From Panax quinquefolius (lineage: Eukaryota > Streptophyta > Magnoliopsida > Apiales > Araliaceae), in NCBI GenBank assembly GCA_020205615.1, contig CM035170.1, forward strand, positions 121,219,674-121,283,673: a DNA stretch of 64,000 nt, written 5' to 3'. Positions 48,487-61,134 of this stretch are shown in pieces; the first letter of the stretch is position 1, and the number at the start of each line of letters is the position of its first letter. The notes under the pieces are model-generated. The model did not search any database. It had not been told where the DNA came from and worked only from the letters and a program-made list of their open reading frames with translations. Both the position numbers and the translations under genes were made by a program.

Positions 48487-48700
48487 CATACCCCGAGTAA
48501 TGAAAAAAATATATATTCATACAATAACTTAATAGCTCAAGTAATTACAAATAAGACAATATTTCAATTTTGCTGTATAGAAAATTACAAGGGACATACC
48601 CCAGCTAATGAATAAAAATTTCATAATACAATAATTTAATAGCTCAATTAACTACAAATAAAATAGTTTTTCAATTTTTTTATGTAGAAAAAAAATTATC
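48487..48700. repeat. tandem duplication with period of about 108 bp
   Basis: CATACCCCGAGTAATGAA (48487) and CATACCCCAGCTAATGAA (about 48595) start two similar units that share TTAATAGCTCAA and ACTACAAATAA-type words. Confidence 0.55.
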
Positions 48701-49554
48701 ATATGGCTTCAGCACAAACAACTTTATCATGTATAAAATATCAACCCCAATTTCCACTACTCAACCTTAACTTTCTCTAGCCACAAACCCTACACCAAAG
48801 TAACCAACTATTTTAAGAGATGCATTGCAATTCAATTGTAGGATGTCCCAAGCAATAAAGCTGCTCTAGTTGAATAAATTGAAGAATACAATTTTAGTCC
48901 CTTCCATTTTCTCTCATTTTGTTCATTAATTAGTGTCAATCATTGTCCCACTTGAGGTTATTGTAGAAAGCAAACACCATGCCCAAATGTCACAGTCATC
49001 GGCTCATCGCATACAAAATATTGATTGTCGATGATTTGTTCGAGTCAACAATTCTTACGGATGCCTTCTTTTCACATTTACATACCTTAGGGCTAGGTAT
49101 GTAGCGAAAGTCACCATTATTCTATTCAACATTATTGTTTGACGAAAACATGACTCCTAATTCACATAAACAGGAGAAAGAAGTGATGAGACATTTTAAC
49201 AAACACCTTGTGGGCAATTTTTAAATTAAATAATAATAATAAATTTATAAAAATAAAGTAAAGTTAGAAAAGAAATTAGTTGATGTACATATCTTACTCG
49301 AAAATTTGATGAATTAATAATCTTGATCAAATAATAAAATATAGACAAATTTCAACTCTCTTTGGACGAGTTACCTAAACGTACAATTAGTTTGAAAAAT
49401 AAATATAACTTTTGTTATTTCACTTCAAAGGGTTGATACGCACAGCTATTGGTAGCCGTTAAATTCAATTATCGTTATCCCAATTTCTATTTCTGAGCAT
49501 ACTTAAAACACAACGCTCTCTGTATCTTTCTTTGTTTGGTTCTTTCTAATCATA
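48701..49554 (+). other. upstream region of the TraB gene
   Basis: Non-coding DNA between the repeat block and the first exon. I see no convincing TATA box; the last 60 bp are pyrimidine-rich (GCTCTCTGTATCTTTCTTTG), as in many TATA-less plant promoters. Confidence 0.4.
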
Positions 49555-52500
49555 ATGAAAATCTTAACATCAGCTGCTGCTGCATTCTCAATTTCCAATC
49601 CAAACCCTTATCACCATAATCAATTTCCCTTTAAACCCCATCTGAGAGCTACTGCTTTCACACCATGTATGGTTTCAATTAAACCTCCCCCACCGGAATT
49701 CGACTTCCGAACTGACTTTCTCCGCGACTCTCGAGCCACAATAGCCGAAATGCATCCAGAATTGCTCGATTTGGCCGATAATGGAAGCTTGGTTCTTATA
49801 AAAAAGATTCAATTTGGTCCCGTCCCTATTTGGCGAACCGACTTCGTTGAGCCCGAGTTAATGTGGTTAATTGGCACCACTCACATCTTTACTGAATCGG
49901 CCATTGATGTTGAAAGAGTCGTCCGGGTAGTGAAGCCGGATAATGTTGTTGTGGAGCTTTGTAGGAGCAGGCAAGTTTGTTTTGTTTTAGTCATCTTTTG
50001 ATTTATTATTATTTGTTGCAGTTTTGGTTCATATCTTTGTCACCATGCTCCATCTGTCACACAAGTTAATACCCTAAAAAACCTCAAACTTTTTATAGAA
50101 CAGTGGATTAACAAAATTAACAGAAGGAGTAAGACATTTGAATATTTAGAAATTCTATAATTTGATTGTCAAATCAATAGGACACTTCTATAGTACAATT
50201 GGGATTTCCAATAAAACAACAATATTCAGAGAGTACTAGTATATGGCTTGCATAACTTAAAAAAAAATGGACTCCATGGTTCAGTAAGTAAAAAAAAAGG
50301 ATGCATCTAATGGTGTATATTTTTAACATACTTCATTAATGTGCATCGAGTACAGTAAAGTAGAGGCATTGCCTTGTCCAAAGATAAATAGGAGTACCAA
50401 GTGTTGTTTGTTCAAAATCAGGACCATCTGCTCTACCCCTCTTAAAATTTCCAGTGACTGGGGGGCCAAATTGGTTATAGGCATTTATTTGTATGTCATA
50501 GAACCTGGGAAAGGGGAAAGATCCATTTTGGCACCACAAGGTCTTCTTCAATCTGAGTTGGTTTTGGTAGTTGGTCTACTCTAATGCTAAAACCTTAAAA
50601 TAGATTATTTAGTATTTTCTGAATTTGACAGGAGATGAGGTTAGAAATCTACATGCTTTGTTGTGTTGTGTATTGAAAAATATTTTTGCTACTGAATTTA
50701 ATATTTATCACGTGATTGTTAATCTTCCGTTCATTTCTTTTCTGGGGTTTGTATCCATGGCTTAATTTATTGCAGAGTTCATTTTCAGAGCTGGGATCAT
50801 GTACACTTCTAATGATGATGACCTCAGTCCACAAATAAAGTCGAATATGTTTTCCATAACTGGAACTGGGTTTTTTGGTGCTGTTGGTCGTAGCATAAAC
50901 TTGGGTGAGTATAAATTCCTTTTGTAATTAATGCCTATATGAATAAAAGCTAAAACAAAACTGTGTGAATGCTAGGGGGTCGAACCGCTCTTGCACTACG
51001 TCTACTGTTGGCAGTTCTATCCTCAAAAGTATCGTCAGATGTCAACCGTCCTTTTGGGGATGAGGTTAGTTGGACTGCCAATATCTCCTTAAAATACTGA
51101 TGAAATACAAAGCAATAATTATGCTTACTGAAACCATTTCAATACACTTAAATGGCTATGCTAATATTCAGTTTCGTGCTGCTCTAAAGACGGCTGAAGA
51201 AGTTGGTGCTCAAATAGTTTTGGGGGATCGGCCAATTGAAATAACTGTAAGTACCATTTTGGTCATGTTCAGCTGGGAGAAATTTGATTTTTCCGGGAAT
51301 GACTTTTTCAGATTTCTACTTGATGTCCTAAACAAGTATTACTTCTGATCCATTAGTATAGTATTTGGCAATTGTGGTAATAAGGTCTTTTCTTGGTCTG
51401 TAGATTGATGACTGAATTATTTGGTATGCAACTCAAAAGAATATTCCCTCTCTTCAACAAAAGAGTCCCATTTGACTGATTTGTTTTCATAGTCAAATTG
51501 TGAAATCCTAAAATTCAAAATTGATGTGAATTATTTTGATTAATGCAATGGTTAATATTGTAAACCTCTTAAATAGTTGTGCTAAGTACAAAGCTGTTAT
51601 TTTGTAAATAAAAATAAATTCACATCACAATTTGAGTTAGGATTTCACAAATTAACTAGGATCCAAAGTTGAATGAGACTCTTTTGTTGTAACAGAGGGA
51701 ATAATTTATTCTACATATTTATGATGTTTTTTCAGCTTGAAAGGGCTTGGAGTTCACTCAAATTGCGTGAGAAACTGAGCCTTGTGGTCTCTGTTGTTCG
51801 TGGGATAACATCAGCAACTGGTCTTTCGAGGAATACTTTGAAGGTTTCCCTCTAAAATTTCTATCCAACAGTCAATGTAGTTGTAGGCAACCTATACTGT
51901 GGTAACTTAGCCGTATCTAATCTGTCTGTAAGTTGGTCATAACTAATGATATCATGACTCATGAGGGCAGCCTAAGCTAAGAATATAATATATAAAAGTA
52001 TTGAGAAATCTAAAGAATGTTATTTGGTAGAATTAATGACATCATGATTCATAAGGGCTGCCTAAGCTAATCTAGTATGTGAAGGATGTTGAAGGGATAA
52101 ACTGATAATGATATCTGATCTAGTGAGGAAAGTCTTTGCCTTTAAATGTCAACTATAATGGTTTTTTCTTCAAATTGTTCATTGCTCTCAGATTACCAAG
52201 TTCGTGTTTCAAAACTTATGCATATGTATCTACATATATCTTGGCCAGTTGCAATGTATCTCTGCCTTCTGCAGTTAAAAAGGATTTTGATGAGACATAA
52301 ATCGAAAGCGTACTGTAAAATTTTATTCTTGTGTTTTGTGTTGATAACTTTCATTTGACAAATTGACAATATATCAACCGTATTTAAAGATCAAACTGCG
52401 TAGCTTTCATTTGGTATTTACAATGTTCTCAAATCTCTCTTCCACTTTGTGATGCAGGAATCAAGCAATGATAACAGCAACTTCCAACTCTATGAGCAAC

Positions 52501-53077
52501 TAAGCTTTTCATTCCCATCCCTGCTGCAGCCTCTTATACATGAACGTGACACAGTAAGTTGCTTCCTCACAGAAAATCACCAGTACTTTAAGACCTTGAT
52601 TGAACCCCACAATTACATCCTAAAATAGTGCAAAGGAGGAGTAGGCAGGCTTCACAAACTGGTTTAAGTGCCTAATGCCAATGCTCTCAAATTTACTAGA
52701 GGGAAATTTATGTCTGAAGATTCTATAATATAGCAGCATGTCACATTGTGCATTGATAGATACAATTAGTCGTAATACATCGGTGACAATATTACAAACT
52801 ATACTGCTCTCCTTTCTTTTGCTCTGTTGCCTATACTTGGCTCTTCTTACCTAGTGACTTGCTGCCATTTCCTCAGTATATTGCTTGGTCTCTGAAGCGT
52901 AGTAAAGCTGTGAATAGCAGTAAGAGAGTTGTGGGAGTTATTGGAAAGGGCCATAATAATGGAGTGATATACGCTCTAGTGTCAGATTCGGGAGACTTGA
53001 GGTTTCGAGACCTTGTTGGGCAAAGGTCTACTGGGAATGACTCTGTTGGCTGGGTTGATTCACTCCTCACTTGGTGA
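49555..53077 (+). CDS. TraB/PrgY-domain protein, 7 exons
   Basis: Predicted 366 aa. My exon model: 49555-49970, 50789-50904, 50976-51064, 51172-51246, 51736-51843, 52458-52553, 52877-53077. Exons join in frame (1101 nt with TGA). The family (TraB/PrgY, Tiki/EreA-like superfamily) has two GX2H motifs thought to bind metal; biochemical role in plants is uncertain. Visible: GTTH (107-110), ELCRSR (about 134-139), LGDRP (224-228), HERD (296-299) and GKGH (323-326). The N-terminal about 45 residues are rich in Ser/Ala/Pro and poor in acids, possibly an organelle transit peptide. Intron 1 uses a GC donor (AG|GCAAGT); other junctions are GT-AG. A reading without splicing stops at 50001, which is not the real end. 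Intron 4 contains a MITE. The gene looks intact. Confidence 0.9.
51443..51705. mobile_element. MITE in intron 4 of the TraB gene
   Basis: The ends are ATTCCCTCTCTTCAACAAAA and, inverted, TTTTGTTGTAACAGAGGGAA, with inner arms GAGTCCCATTTGACT / AGTTGAATGAGACTC. It is about 260 bp, non-coding and flanked by AT-rich intron sequence. Confidence 0.7.
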
Positions 53078-54441
53078 GAGACACCGTCATTGGGATCCTA
53101 CTGTGGGCATTATTTGAACAGATGAATAATGGCTTGTGGAATATTGACTTTGCTTCCTGGTCTCAAATTTTTGATGAAAGATGGGCTCTATAAGAAGGGG
53201 AGAGCAAGATTCATGTCAACATATTATTCCTTTTTTTATACAAGGGAGAAAGGTTTCATGATTGTCATGAAAGAGTATGCGAGGGTATATATATTTACCA
53301 TTCTATCATAATAATAAATTAACGAGGTTATAATTATAACTAATTGATTCATATATACTCTTTATTATTATTCTCTCTTTTTTTTTTTAAGGGAGAGACC
53401 TTACTACTAGATTATTATCTCTTGAGCAACCCTCTGAATTATTTTTTCATTAATTACAAATCCTACAGCTGCATCATTGTTATTGTTCCTGATCATGCAT
53501 GTTTTTGACTGATCAAGCTCGATTTTAAAAATCAATTTGAGAATTTTTTTTTCAGATTTAAGATTGATACGACTTATTTAACTTTTAAAAATAATAAATT
53601 TTGTAATCAATAGTATTATTTAAATATTGTATAATTTTTTATAATTGTATTGTGTAAAATTAAATTAATTTATATCGATTTTGTAATGAATATTGTTAGA
53701 ATGTTATATGCACATAATGTTATAAAAATTGTAGAGCTTGATAATTAAACTAGTAATTCTTAATACAGAATCTATTAAAAAAACGTATGCAAATAAGTTT
53801 CAATAAAATTATAGTAAATTAAGATTTTCTGATTTAAATATAAGTGTGGGGTCCTTGTCAGTAAATTCGGAATTTTGTCAGAAAAGGAAACTATTTCCAC
53901 AAATTGCTAAAATAAATTATTATTCTATACATTTAATTCATAGAATTCTGGAAAGGAATTTTTTGTGAAAGCAATCAGTAGCTAGAATGAAAGATTTGAC
54001 GGATCTTAATAATAAATAAATTCGCTAATGAACCTTAATATGTGGTGCATTGTATTAAACGCAAATTTCTTTACTTGATTTTTTTGCCTTAATGAGATAG
54101 AAAAGAATAAAAATATATATATATATATATATATATATAATTCAAATGTCCAAAAAAGGAAAAGAAACATATATAAAACCTTAATTAGTTATCTTCCATT
54201 CTTGGCTAAACACTGTACGTGGAGACGTACATTTGTGTTCTTCTTCATGTTATATATATATATATATATATATATAGTATTAATTATACGGTTTACTCAT
54301 ACTCCTCTCATTATTGCTATGCGTCAAGTTTACGCACTGAGATATCTAGAGAGGGTACTGAAAACCGAAAAGAGTAGATTAATTGAGCCGCTAATTCTCA
54401 GACAACCAATTACGAAATTGAATTAATTCTTGGAATTAAAA
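53078..54441 (+). other. region between the TraB and response-regulator genes
   Basis: It holds the TraB 3' flank and the upstream region of the next gene. (TA)n tracts lie at 54113-54138 and 54251-54276. No further gene is seen. Confidence 0.45.
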
Positions 54442-54852
54442 ATGATGCGCATTTTGGTGGTGGACGACGATACAACCTGCTTAACAATTGTTGCTACTTT
54501 TCTTAAAGAGATGGAATTATCAAGGTACGTACCCGGCTCCATGCATGGAGATTATTTAATGTGTTGGCTATCTTTGTTATTATATATATATATATAATTT
54601 AGAACTGGTTTTAAGAGGTTTTGCTTCATTTCTTGATTAATGTTGTATGGTTATTCCAAGAGATCTCTTAATTTGATCCATTTCCATCAACCATCCTCTA
54701 CTGTACACCACGATGTAAGATGAAATACACATATGTATGTAGAGAAATATTGCAGTAGCAGAAAACATATATAATTTCCTTTCTTGATTAAATGTTTTCC
54801 ATGTCTTAATTCTATTGATTTGTAATGGAGTTTTCAACAGTACCCTTCCTAT

Positions 54853-54890
<38 letters not shown>

Positions 54891-56359
54891 CTTGTGAAAT
54901 TCTCGTTAATTAATTAATTTTGAATACATTAATTTTACCACCAGAGATTTCGCTAATCTATCCTTAATTTGTCAATCCATATTAGATTTTCTTGGCATGT
55001 TTGTCAATTCCCTTCATTTTTTTAGTGGCATATCATTTTTCATTTGTAGGCTAGGCTAGCATTACTCAGAATTAAAATTCTTGATACCTGCTTCAAACCA
55101 AATATTAGATTAGATATGACAAGCTTTTAATTAATTCAATTCAATGCGCATATTAATACAGTATTAATTTCAAACTCTTGACTATTAATTAATTTTTGTG
55201 TAAACTTTGATAAAAGTTACTACCTACTTGCATGATTCATTATTAATTATATATGTTTAATTTGTTCATGGACACATCTAACAGTACTAGGGTTTTGTTG
55301 GCAATTAATTTCAGTTATGACCGTAAAACATCCAAGGGATGCTCTATGCACTCTTCGAATCAAGGGTGTGTCGTTTGATCTTGTTGTAGCAGATGTGCAT
55401 ATGCCGGATATGAATGGTTTTGAATTACAACAGCAAATCCATCATGAATTCAACTTACCTGTAGTTTGTGAGTCTTTATTTAATTGGATTAAATATTTGA
55501 CATTATTAATTTCTTAATTCTCATTTTACTACTTTATTAGTAAGGACACATAGATTATGTAATCCTTTTCTATCCAACTAAAATAGTGTCCAATTAATGT
55601 TTTGTTTTTAAAATATGTGTGTGTGTGTGTGTTATTCTCAGTAATGTCGGCTGATAATGAAGAAGGTGTTATAGTAAAGGGGATTGAGAGTGGGGCTGCA
55701 TTTTTCATAGTGAAGCCCGTATCCTCGGAAGATTTAAAAGATTTATGGCAATATGCAACTACTTCTACAACTATCTTGAAATCAGGCGGAAAAGCTGCTA
55801 CTCTGATCATGGAGGAAATTGGAGACAAATCAATAGCTGATAAAAGTTGCAATGAAGCTTTAGAAGAACCAGCTGCAAAAGGAGATAGCCGAAATGATAA
55901 GAGAAAGTTGCCAAGAAAAGATAATGACAAAAAAAAGATCAGATTACAATGTTGATTCGGACACCACAAAAAGGGCAAAAGTTGTTTGGACAAATGCCCT
56001 CCATCACCGTTTCTTGGAAGCCATCAGAATTTTAGGGAATGATAAGAGTAAGATCCTCAGATCGATCTTTCTGATATATATATAATAAATCAATTAATAA
56101 TTAGTCTAACTGAAATAGTAATTTATATGCATGCTACTAATATTTAGTATAGCTGAAATGATTTATATGCATGCTAAATTGGCCGCATGCCACTAGCTAC
56201 ACACATATATAACAAATCATGTCCATGAATATGACAGTAATTATGGAGCTAGCTAGCTTGTTATGTGTGTCTAGTCGGCTTTAATTTATAGCACATGATC
56301 TCTTAATGAGTCTAATTCATAATTTTTCTCCTCTATTTACGTTGTATTTTTATGAATGC

Positions 56360-56391
<32 letters not shown>

Positions 56392-57920
56392 CTCTCATCT
56401 TAATTTTATCTCTAGTATATTTTTCTTTTAAAACTTTATGCAGAAATAGCTGTTCCAAGAACCATTTTAGAAGTCATGAAATTTCCGGGATTGACTAGGG
56501 AACAAGTAGCCAGTCATTTGCAGGTTTGTACTTTTCCACAGGTTTTGAAATATATATATATATATATAAATTATTATACTATAATCATCTTTACGATCGA
56601 TAAACGTTTTCATTGAAAGATTGAAGAAGTTGCTATTTTAGAATGGTTTCATCGATCTGCTAGAAATTTATTTTCTCAGATATATGTTGGAACATCAAAA
56701 ACTTGAGAAGGAAACCAAAAGAAAATGGAATGAAATTCAAATCTAAAATTTTCATCAACATGCATTATTTCTCCAATTAAATGCTTCTTTTGAATTGACA
56801 CACGAAGGGTCAAGGGATAGTGCAAACTGCAAACATATGCTTCTTTTCTTTTACAAGGTGTGTACATTATATATATATATTTTCCTCTTTAGTTCATTCT
56901 AAAAACAAAGATACATATTTTTAAACTATAAGTTGACATGATATTCCTAATTTATTATTATTTATTAAATATAAATTTTATCAATACTAAATTCTTTAAC
57001 TAATAGTATTAAGGGTATATTTAAGAATATAAAATTATTCTTACAAGTTGTTGATTTAGAAATATATCTCTAATATTAAAATGAATATTGTAATATTTTT
57101 TAAACCAGAAAAAAATGCTAACGTTCTAACTCGGAAGTATTAATATTATCTTTTATATATATATATATGAATACTTGTTGACATTTTTTAATTAAAATTT
57201 TAATTTGAAGTTTCTTATGATTCAATCGTTGTGCATGTGAGCATTGCAGAAATATAAAATCTTCTTAAAACGAGTTTCGGACGCAAGCTGTAAAGTTCAA
57301 CTTTCGGTCTTGGCTGACCAATCAAGTTTTGTGTCTGGAAACCATGGTGCAGTAGTGATGCATGATAAACTCAAACAACAGCAAATCATGAGGTCGTCAT
57401 CATCTCTGCATCAAAGAATTGGGGGACATCACAATTATATTAATCCAGCGTTTAATTCCTCAAACCTTTCTAGTGTGTCATGTCTCAATCAGGAAACTCC
57501 GAAGAGTAAGGCCGGCCAATTTCAACTTCTACGTAATCAAGGTTTACCCTATGGTGTAGGTATGTCAAGGGGTGGTATTAATTCAATGCTAATGTACCAA
57601 CCACCAACACAGAATTTTCTTAGCGATGGCCTGTCAACTTGTGGAGTTGATCAAGGCCTTATTGGTAGTGTTTCGACTGCAGCTAATGAAACCATGGGAA
57701 ATTCCAGTATTTCGAGTCCCATGCAGAATCTGAGCAGCTTCAATAGAAATCATATAGGTTATAATCAAACTCCAGCAGGACGAAATGAAGTTCGTTCAAT
57801 GAATAAATTTCCTTCGATCTGTTATGATTCACTCTCCCAACAACCATGTGATCCGGGTGATCTAAGCAACATACAATCTTTGAATGAGACGGTAATGTAA
57901 ATCTTATAGTTCTTTAATGA

Positions 57921-57977
<57 letters not shown>

Positions 57978-58895
57978 GTTGGGTGTAAATTAAATAGACA
58001 GAGATCGTCTAGTTTACTTTGACAAAACATTGATGATGAGTTGTACTATACAATCTATCAATACTTTGTCTAAGTAAACAAGAAAGTTAATACACTTTCA
58101 AATTAGTTCTTTGTCCGCATAAAATTATATATTCATTTTTATCCACGTACAGTGCTTGCAAAACTTATTTTTTGTTTCTATACTTTCTATGGCAGCAAAA
58201 TGAGCTACAAGATCCAAATTTCGGCACCTCAATTGGTTCAAATCATGTTGGAAATACCCCAATAATGAACGGACAGTCCAGTATAAAGGCATGCCTTACA
58301 CTTACTGCACTTGAAAGCATTCATGAATATTGATTGCACTCATGAACATATAATTTATGATGATTAATATAAAGTCCTATATCCGACAAGTTAAGCATTG
58401 AAATCAATACATACACCTCTCAAATTAACTGCTCACACGTGTGTATATATTGCGAGGAATTAATTTCTTAATTAGATAGATAGTCTCGCCATTTATCTCT
58501 AGATATATTAGAGTTGGAATTTCATCAGTTTTAATGGTGAAACAGGATCCATATGTGTGCAGCAACTTGGTAGTCATGAAGAAGTTACTGCAACAAGCTT
58601 CGACAACAATGTTATTCTCTCATGGTTTGATCGAAACCCTAACCAGGCAAGTATACATTGAACTCTATCTACTAGTATCTTTTTTTCTCATTTAGTTTTC
58701 TCAAGGGTTCAGAGGTTTCAATGAAATAGGTCGTCTTCCTATTAAAAATAAATAAATACCATTTTCTTATTCTGTTCATCTTTTTGATCTAGCAACACTA
58801 TCATGGAGGGATATATAGTCAAATTCCAAGGACTCCTTTGATACATCTGTAGTGAGCTGGCATGTCTTACTTTAAAAATGTCTCATTACCTTTTT

Positions 58896-58941
<46 letters not shown>

Positions 58942-59068
58942 CTCAACCAACTATATATTAATTTCAATTAAAATCATGTGAAGTCAAAATTAAATAGATC
59001 CTTTTGGTTTTATTTTAGAACAGCTTGCAGAAGATGAAGACTTTTTTGGCAGCTTTGCTTGTCCTTGA
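54442..59068 (+). CDS. type-B response regulator (receiver plus GARP/Myb-like), two frame problems
   Basis: Type-B regulators receive phosphate from histidine phosphotransfer proteins and activate cytokinin-response genes in the nucleus. Exons: 54442-54524, 55315-55467, 55642-56047, 56444-56523, 57250-57891, 58196-58280, 58546-about 58650, and 59019-59068 or an alternative end at 58852. The receiver shows the DDD triad (residues 8-10), the phospho-Asp (55392-55394, ADVHMPD) and the conserved Lys (55713-55715, VKP). The GARP domain starts KRAKVVWTNALHHRF and ends VASHLQKYKIFLKR across three exons. A Ser/Asn/Gln-rich tail follows, probably activating. Problems: exon 1 and exon 2 do not join in frame by any GT-AG pair I can find, and exon 3 has one base too many at an A8 run (55929-55936). 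Both could be assembly errors; otherwise this is a young pseudogene. Confidence 0.82.
54857..54886. repeat. (CT)n microsatellite in intron 1 of the response regulator
   Basis: A pure CT dinucleotide run of about 30 bp. Confidence 0.9.
57922..57975. repeat. (TA)n microsatellite in an intron of the response regulator
   Basis: A pure TA run of about 54 bp. Similar runs lie at 56359-56386, 56549-56568 and 58898-58939, so at least three introns of this gene carry them. Confidence 0.9.
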
Positions 59069-59743
59069 CCCAGATGGAGAGGGAGACATTAACCTTGGAG
59101 CACAACTTTAATTGATGATCAGTCCTAATTCCATTTAGAAATAAACAAACAAACAAACCATACTAATTATTAATTAATTTAATTGGTAGCTAGCCAACAT
59201 GCATAAAAGCCAGCTATATGGTTCCTCAAGTTTTTTGAGTTTGAAATTAACCAATTTGTATTGATATATACTTCAAGTTTTTCAGCATATTTGTTTAATT
59301 AAAAAGTTGTCTTGCTTTTTGAATAATCTTATTTTATATATAATATTCAAGACTTTGGTTGGTTTAATGAGACTTCAATTTGTCATGCAAGCGTCAAATA
59401 GTGGTGTTTTTTTTCTTCTTCTTTTTTTTTTACCTTAAAAGGCCAAATAATGTTTGTTATATAGAGTTACTTTTTATTACGTACAAAAACTCTATTATAC
59501 TTTAAAAGAGAATATCATTTTAAAGTTAATACTACTAACATATAAAATTGCTATGATCATATATGTTTTACAAACGATAAAGCTAAAATAGTAATATTTT
59601 ATATTAATTTTAAAATTTATTTTATTAGTTAATTCAAAATGTTACAGGAGACTCTTTTAGGGACAGAAGTTATAAAATTTTAAAATAGGTCCTGATATTT
59701 TTGTGCTATTATTGTATATTTTTTTGCTTAATACTATGTTGAG

Positions 59744-59746
<3 letters not shown>

Positions 59747-59789
<43 letters not shown>
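59747..59789. repeat. (TA)n microsatellite
   Basis: A pure TA run of about 43 bp marks the border between the 3' flank of the response regulator and unrelated, less AT-rich DNA. Confidence 0.9.
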
Positions 59790-59792
<3 letters not shown>

Positions 59793-61134
59793 GTTAACGA
59801 GATCTTTCTCCACGTCCGGTACTACCAAGACGCGTCCGATATCTAGCGATTCAACAAGTCAACATTAAAGCTTGACTGACTGACCAGTCGGGGGATAGCT
59901 CCGTGAGAGTCAAGATGTCGGCGATCACAAGGTCAACAATGGAGAAAATATTATCTAATGCGAGATAGAATAATAGTAATAATGAATGTGTTACTTACCC
60001 TCTTATGTGATCTTAGCCCCATACATGCTCAGGTCCTTGCCATCGTGTTACTCATCATCTCCTCGACACCTTTTCCCCACTCCCATCATTTCGGTAGAAA
60101 GTAAGAAATTTATTTCCACACTTGTCGCCATTTTGTTTGCCACCACGATCATCCGAGTCCCATCCTCATTAATGCCATGCGAGAAGGTGGCGAACACATG
60201 AGTCAACTATCACTGACATAATGATTACCTGGTCAAAGTTGGATTAAGTGACAATTTGTATAATGGGCCAATTCGTTGACTAAGCCCAAATAATGGAAAT
60301 GACCCAAATGACCGGATCCAACAAAAAAGACCCAATGAAATAATCAAGAAGTGAGCCCAAAACCATTCGGACCAATCATGACTAAGATAACATGATCCGA
60401 GGAGGATCCCATTAAGTTTGGCCCAATAAGGAAAAGGATTATTACCAACATCGCTTTCTAGTCTTTTATTAAACAGGATGTTTAATGAAAGACTATAAAC
60501 AAAAGATAGGCCCCCGACATAACGAATTATGATAAATCACAAGAGATCCAAAGTGAAACTCACCAAGCCCATCAAAATCGGTCCAAATTGATATCGTGAA
60601 TAGAAGTGGGAAGCCCAATAGACTTGAAGCCCACTCGGTGAAGATATTTAAACCCAAAAGCAGACGAAACCTCTTCCCATTCATCATCATTGCGATTGAA
60701 TTAAATGTGCGCCCTTGATTCACAGTGTAATCACAAGATTATAAAAGGTAAACTTTACCAATTCGAGCGGTTTTACTCGCTAATTTGAAATTTGAACCTT
60801 TGAGCTTTCTTTCTCCTCTGCAAACTTCTTTCTCTCGCTTCACCAAATCTTAACAATGGTGACCAGTAACCTCTAGCCAAAACTCTCCCCTTCGATGCGA
60901 CTCACGTCAAGATCGTTTCTCCCAACCCGAACCCTAACCAAGAGAGGTTCGAGTTCCAACCCCAATCAACAACCATGGGGGAATCCTTCTCGATCCCCTC
61001 GCCACGACCTCGACTTCTTTGAGGGCTGGGGAGGCGGTTCCTCATGCCAACATCCATTCCTCGACCACGGAATTTGAAATATGTATGCTCAGGACTCGTT
61101 ATCGATTCACGACATATACGCTTATAAGTATTCA
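59790..61134. repeat. unclassified, repeat-like insertion
   Basis: Base composition changes sharply at 59790 to a more GC-rich sequence with words like TCCACGTCCGG and CAGTCGGGGGATAGCTCCG. A TATA-like TATAAAAGG is near 60739, followed by a C/T-rich stretch (CTTTCTTTCTCCTCTGC). The layout suggests a decayed LTR of another lineage, but I find no clear termini, PBS or coding domain. The short frames here are unremarkable. Confidence 0.35.

Noticed and set aside
50336..50834. Short frames inside intron 1 of the TraB gene
   Set aside because: They fall between exons that join cleanly in frame and show no domain.
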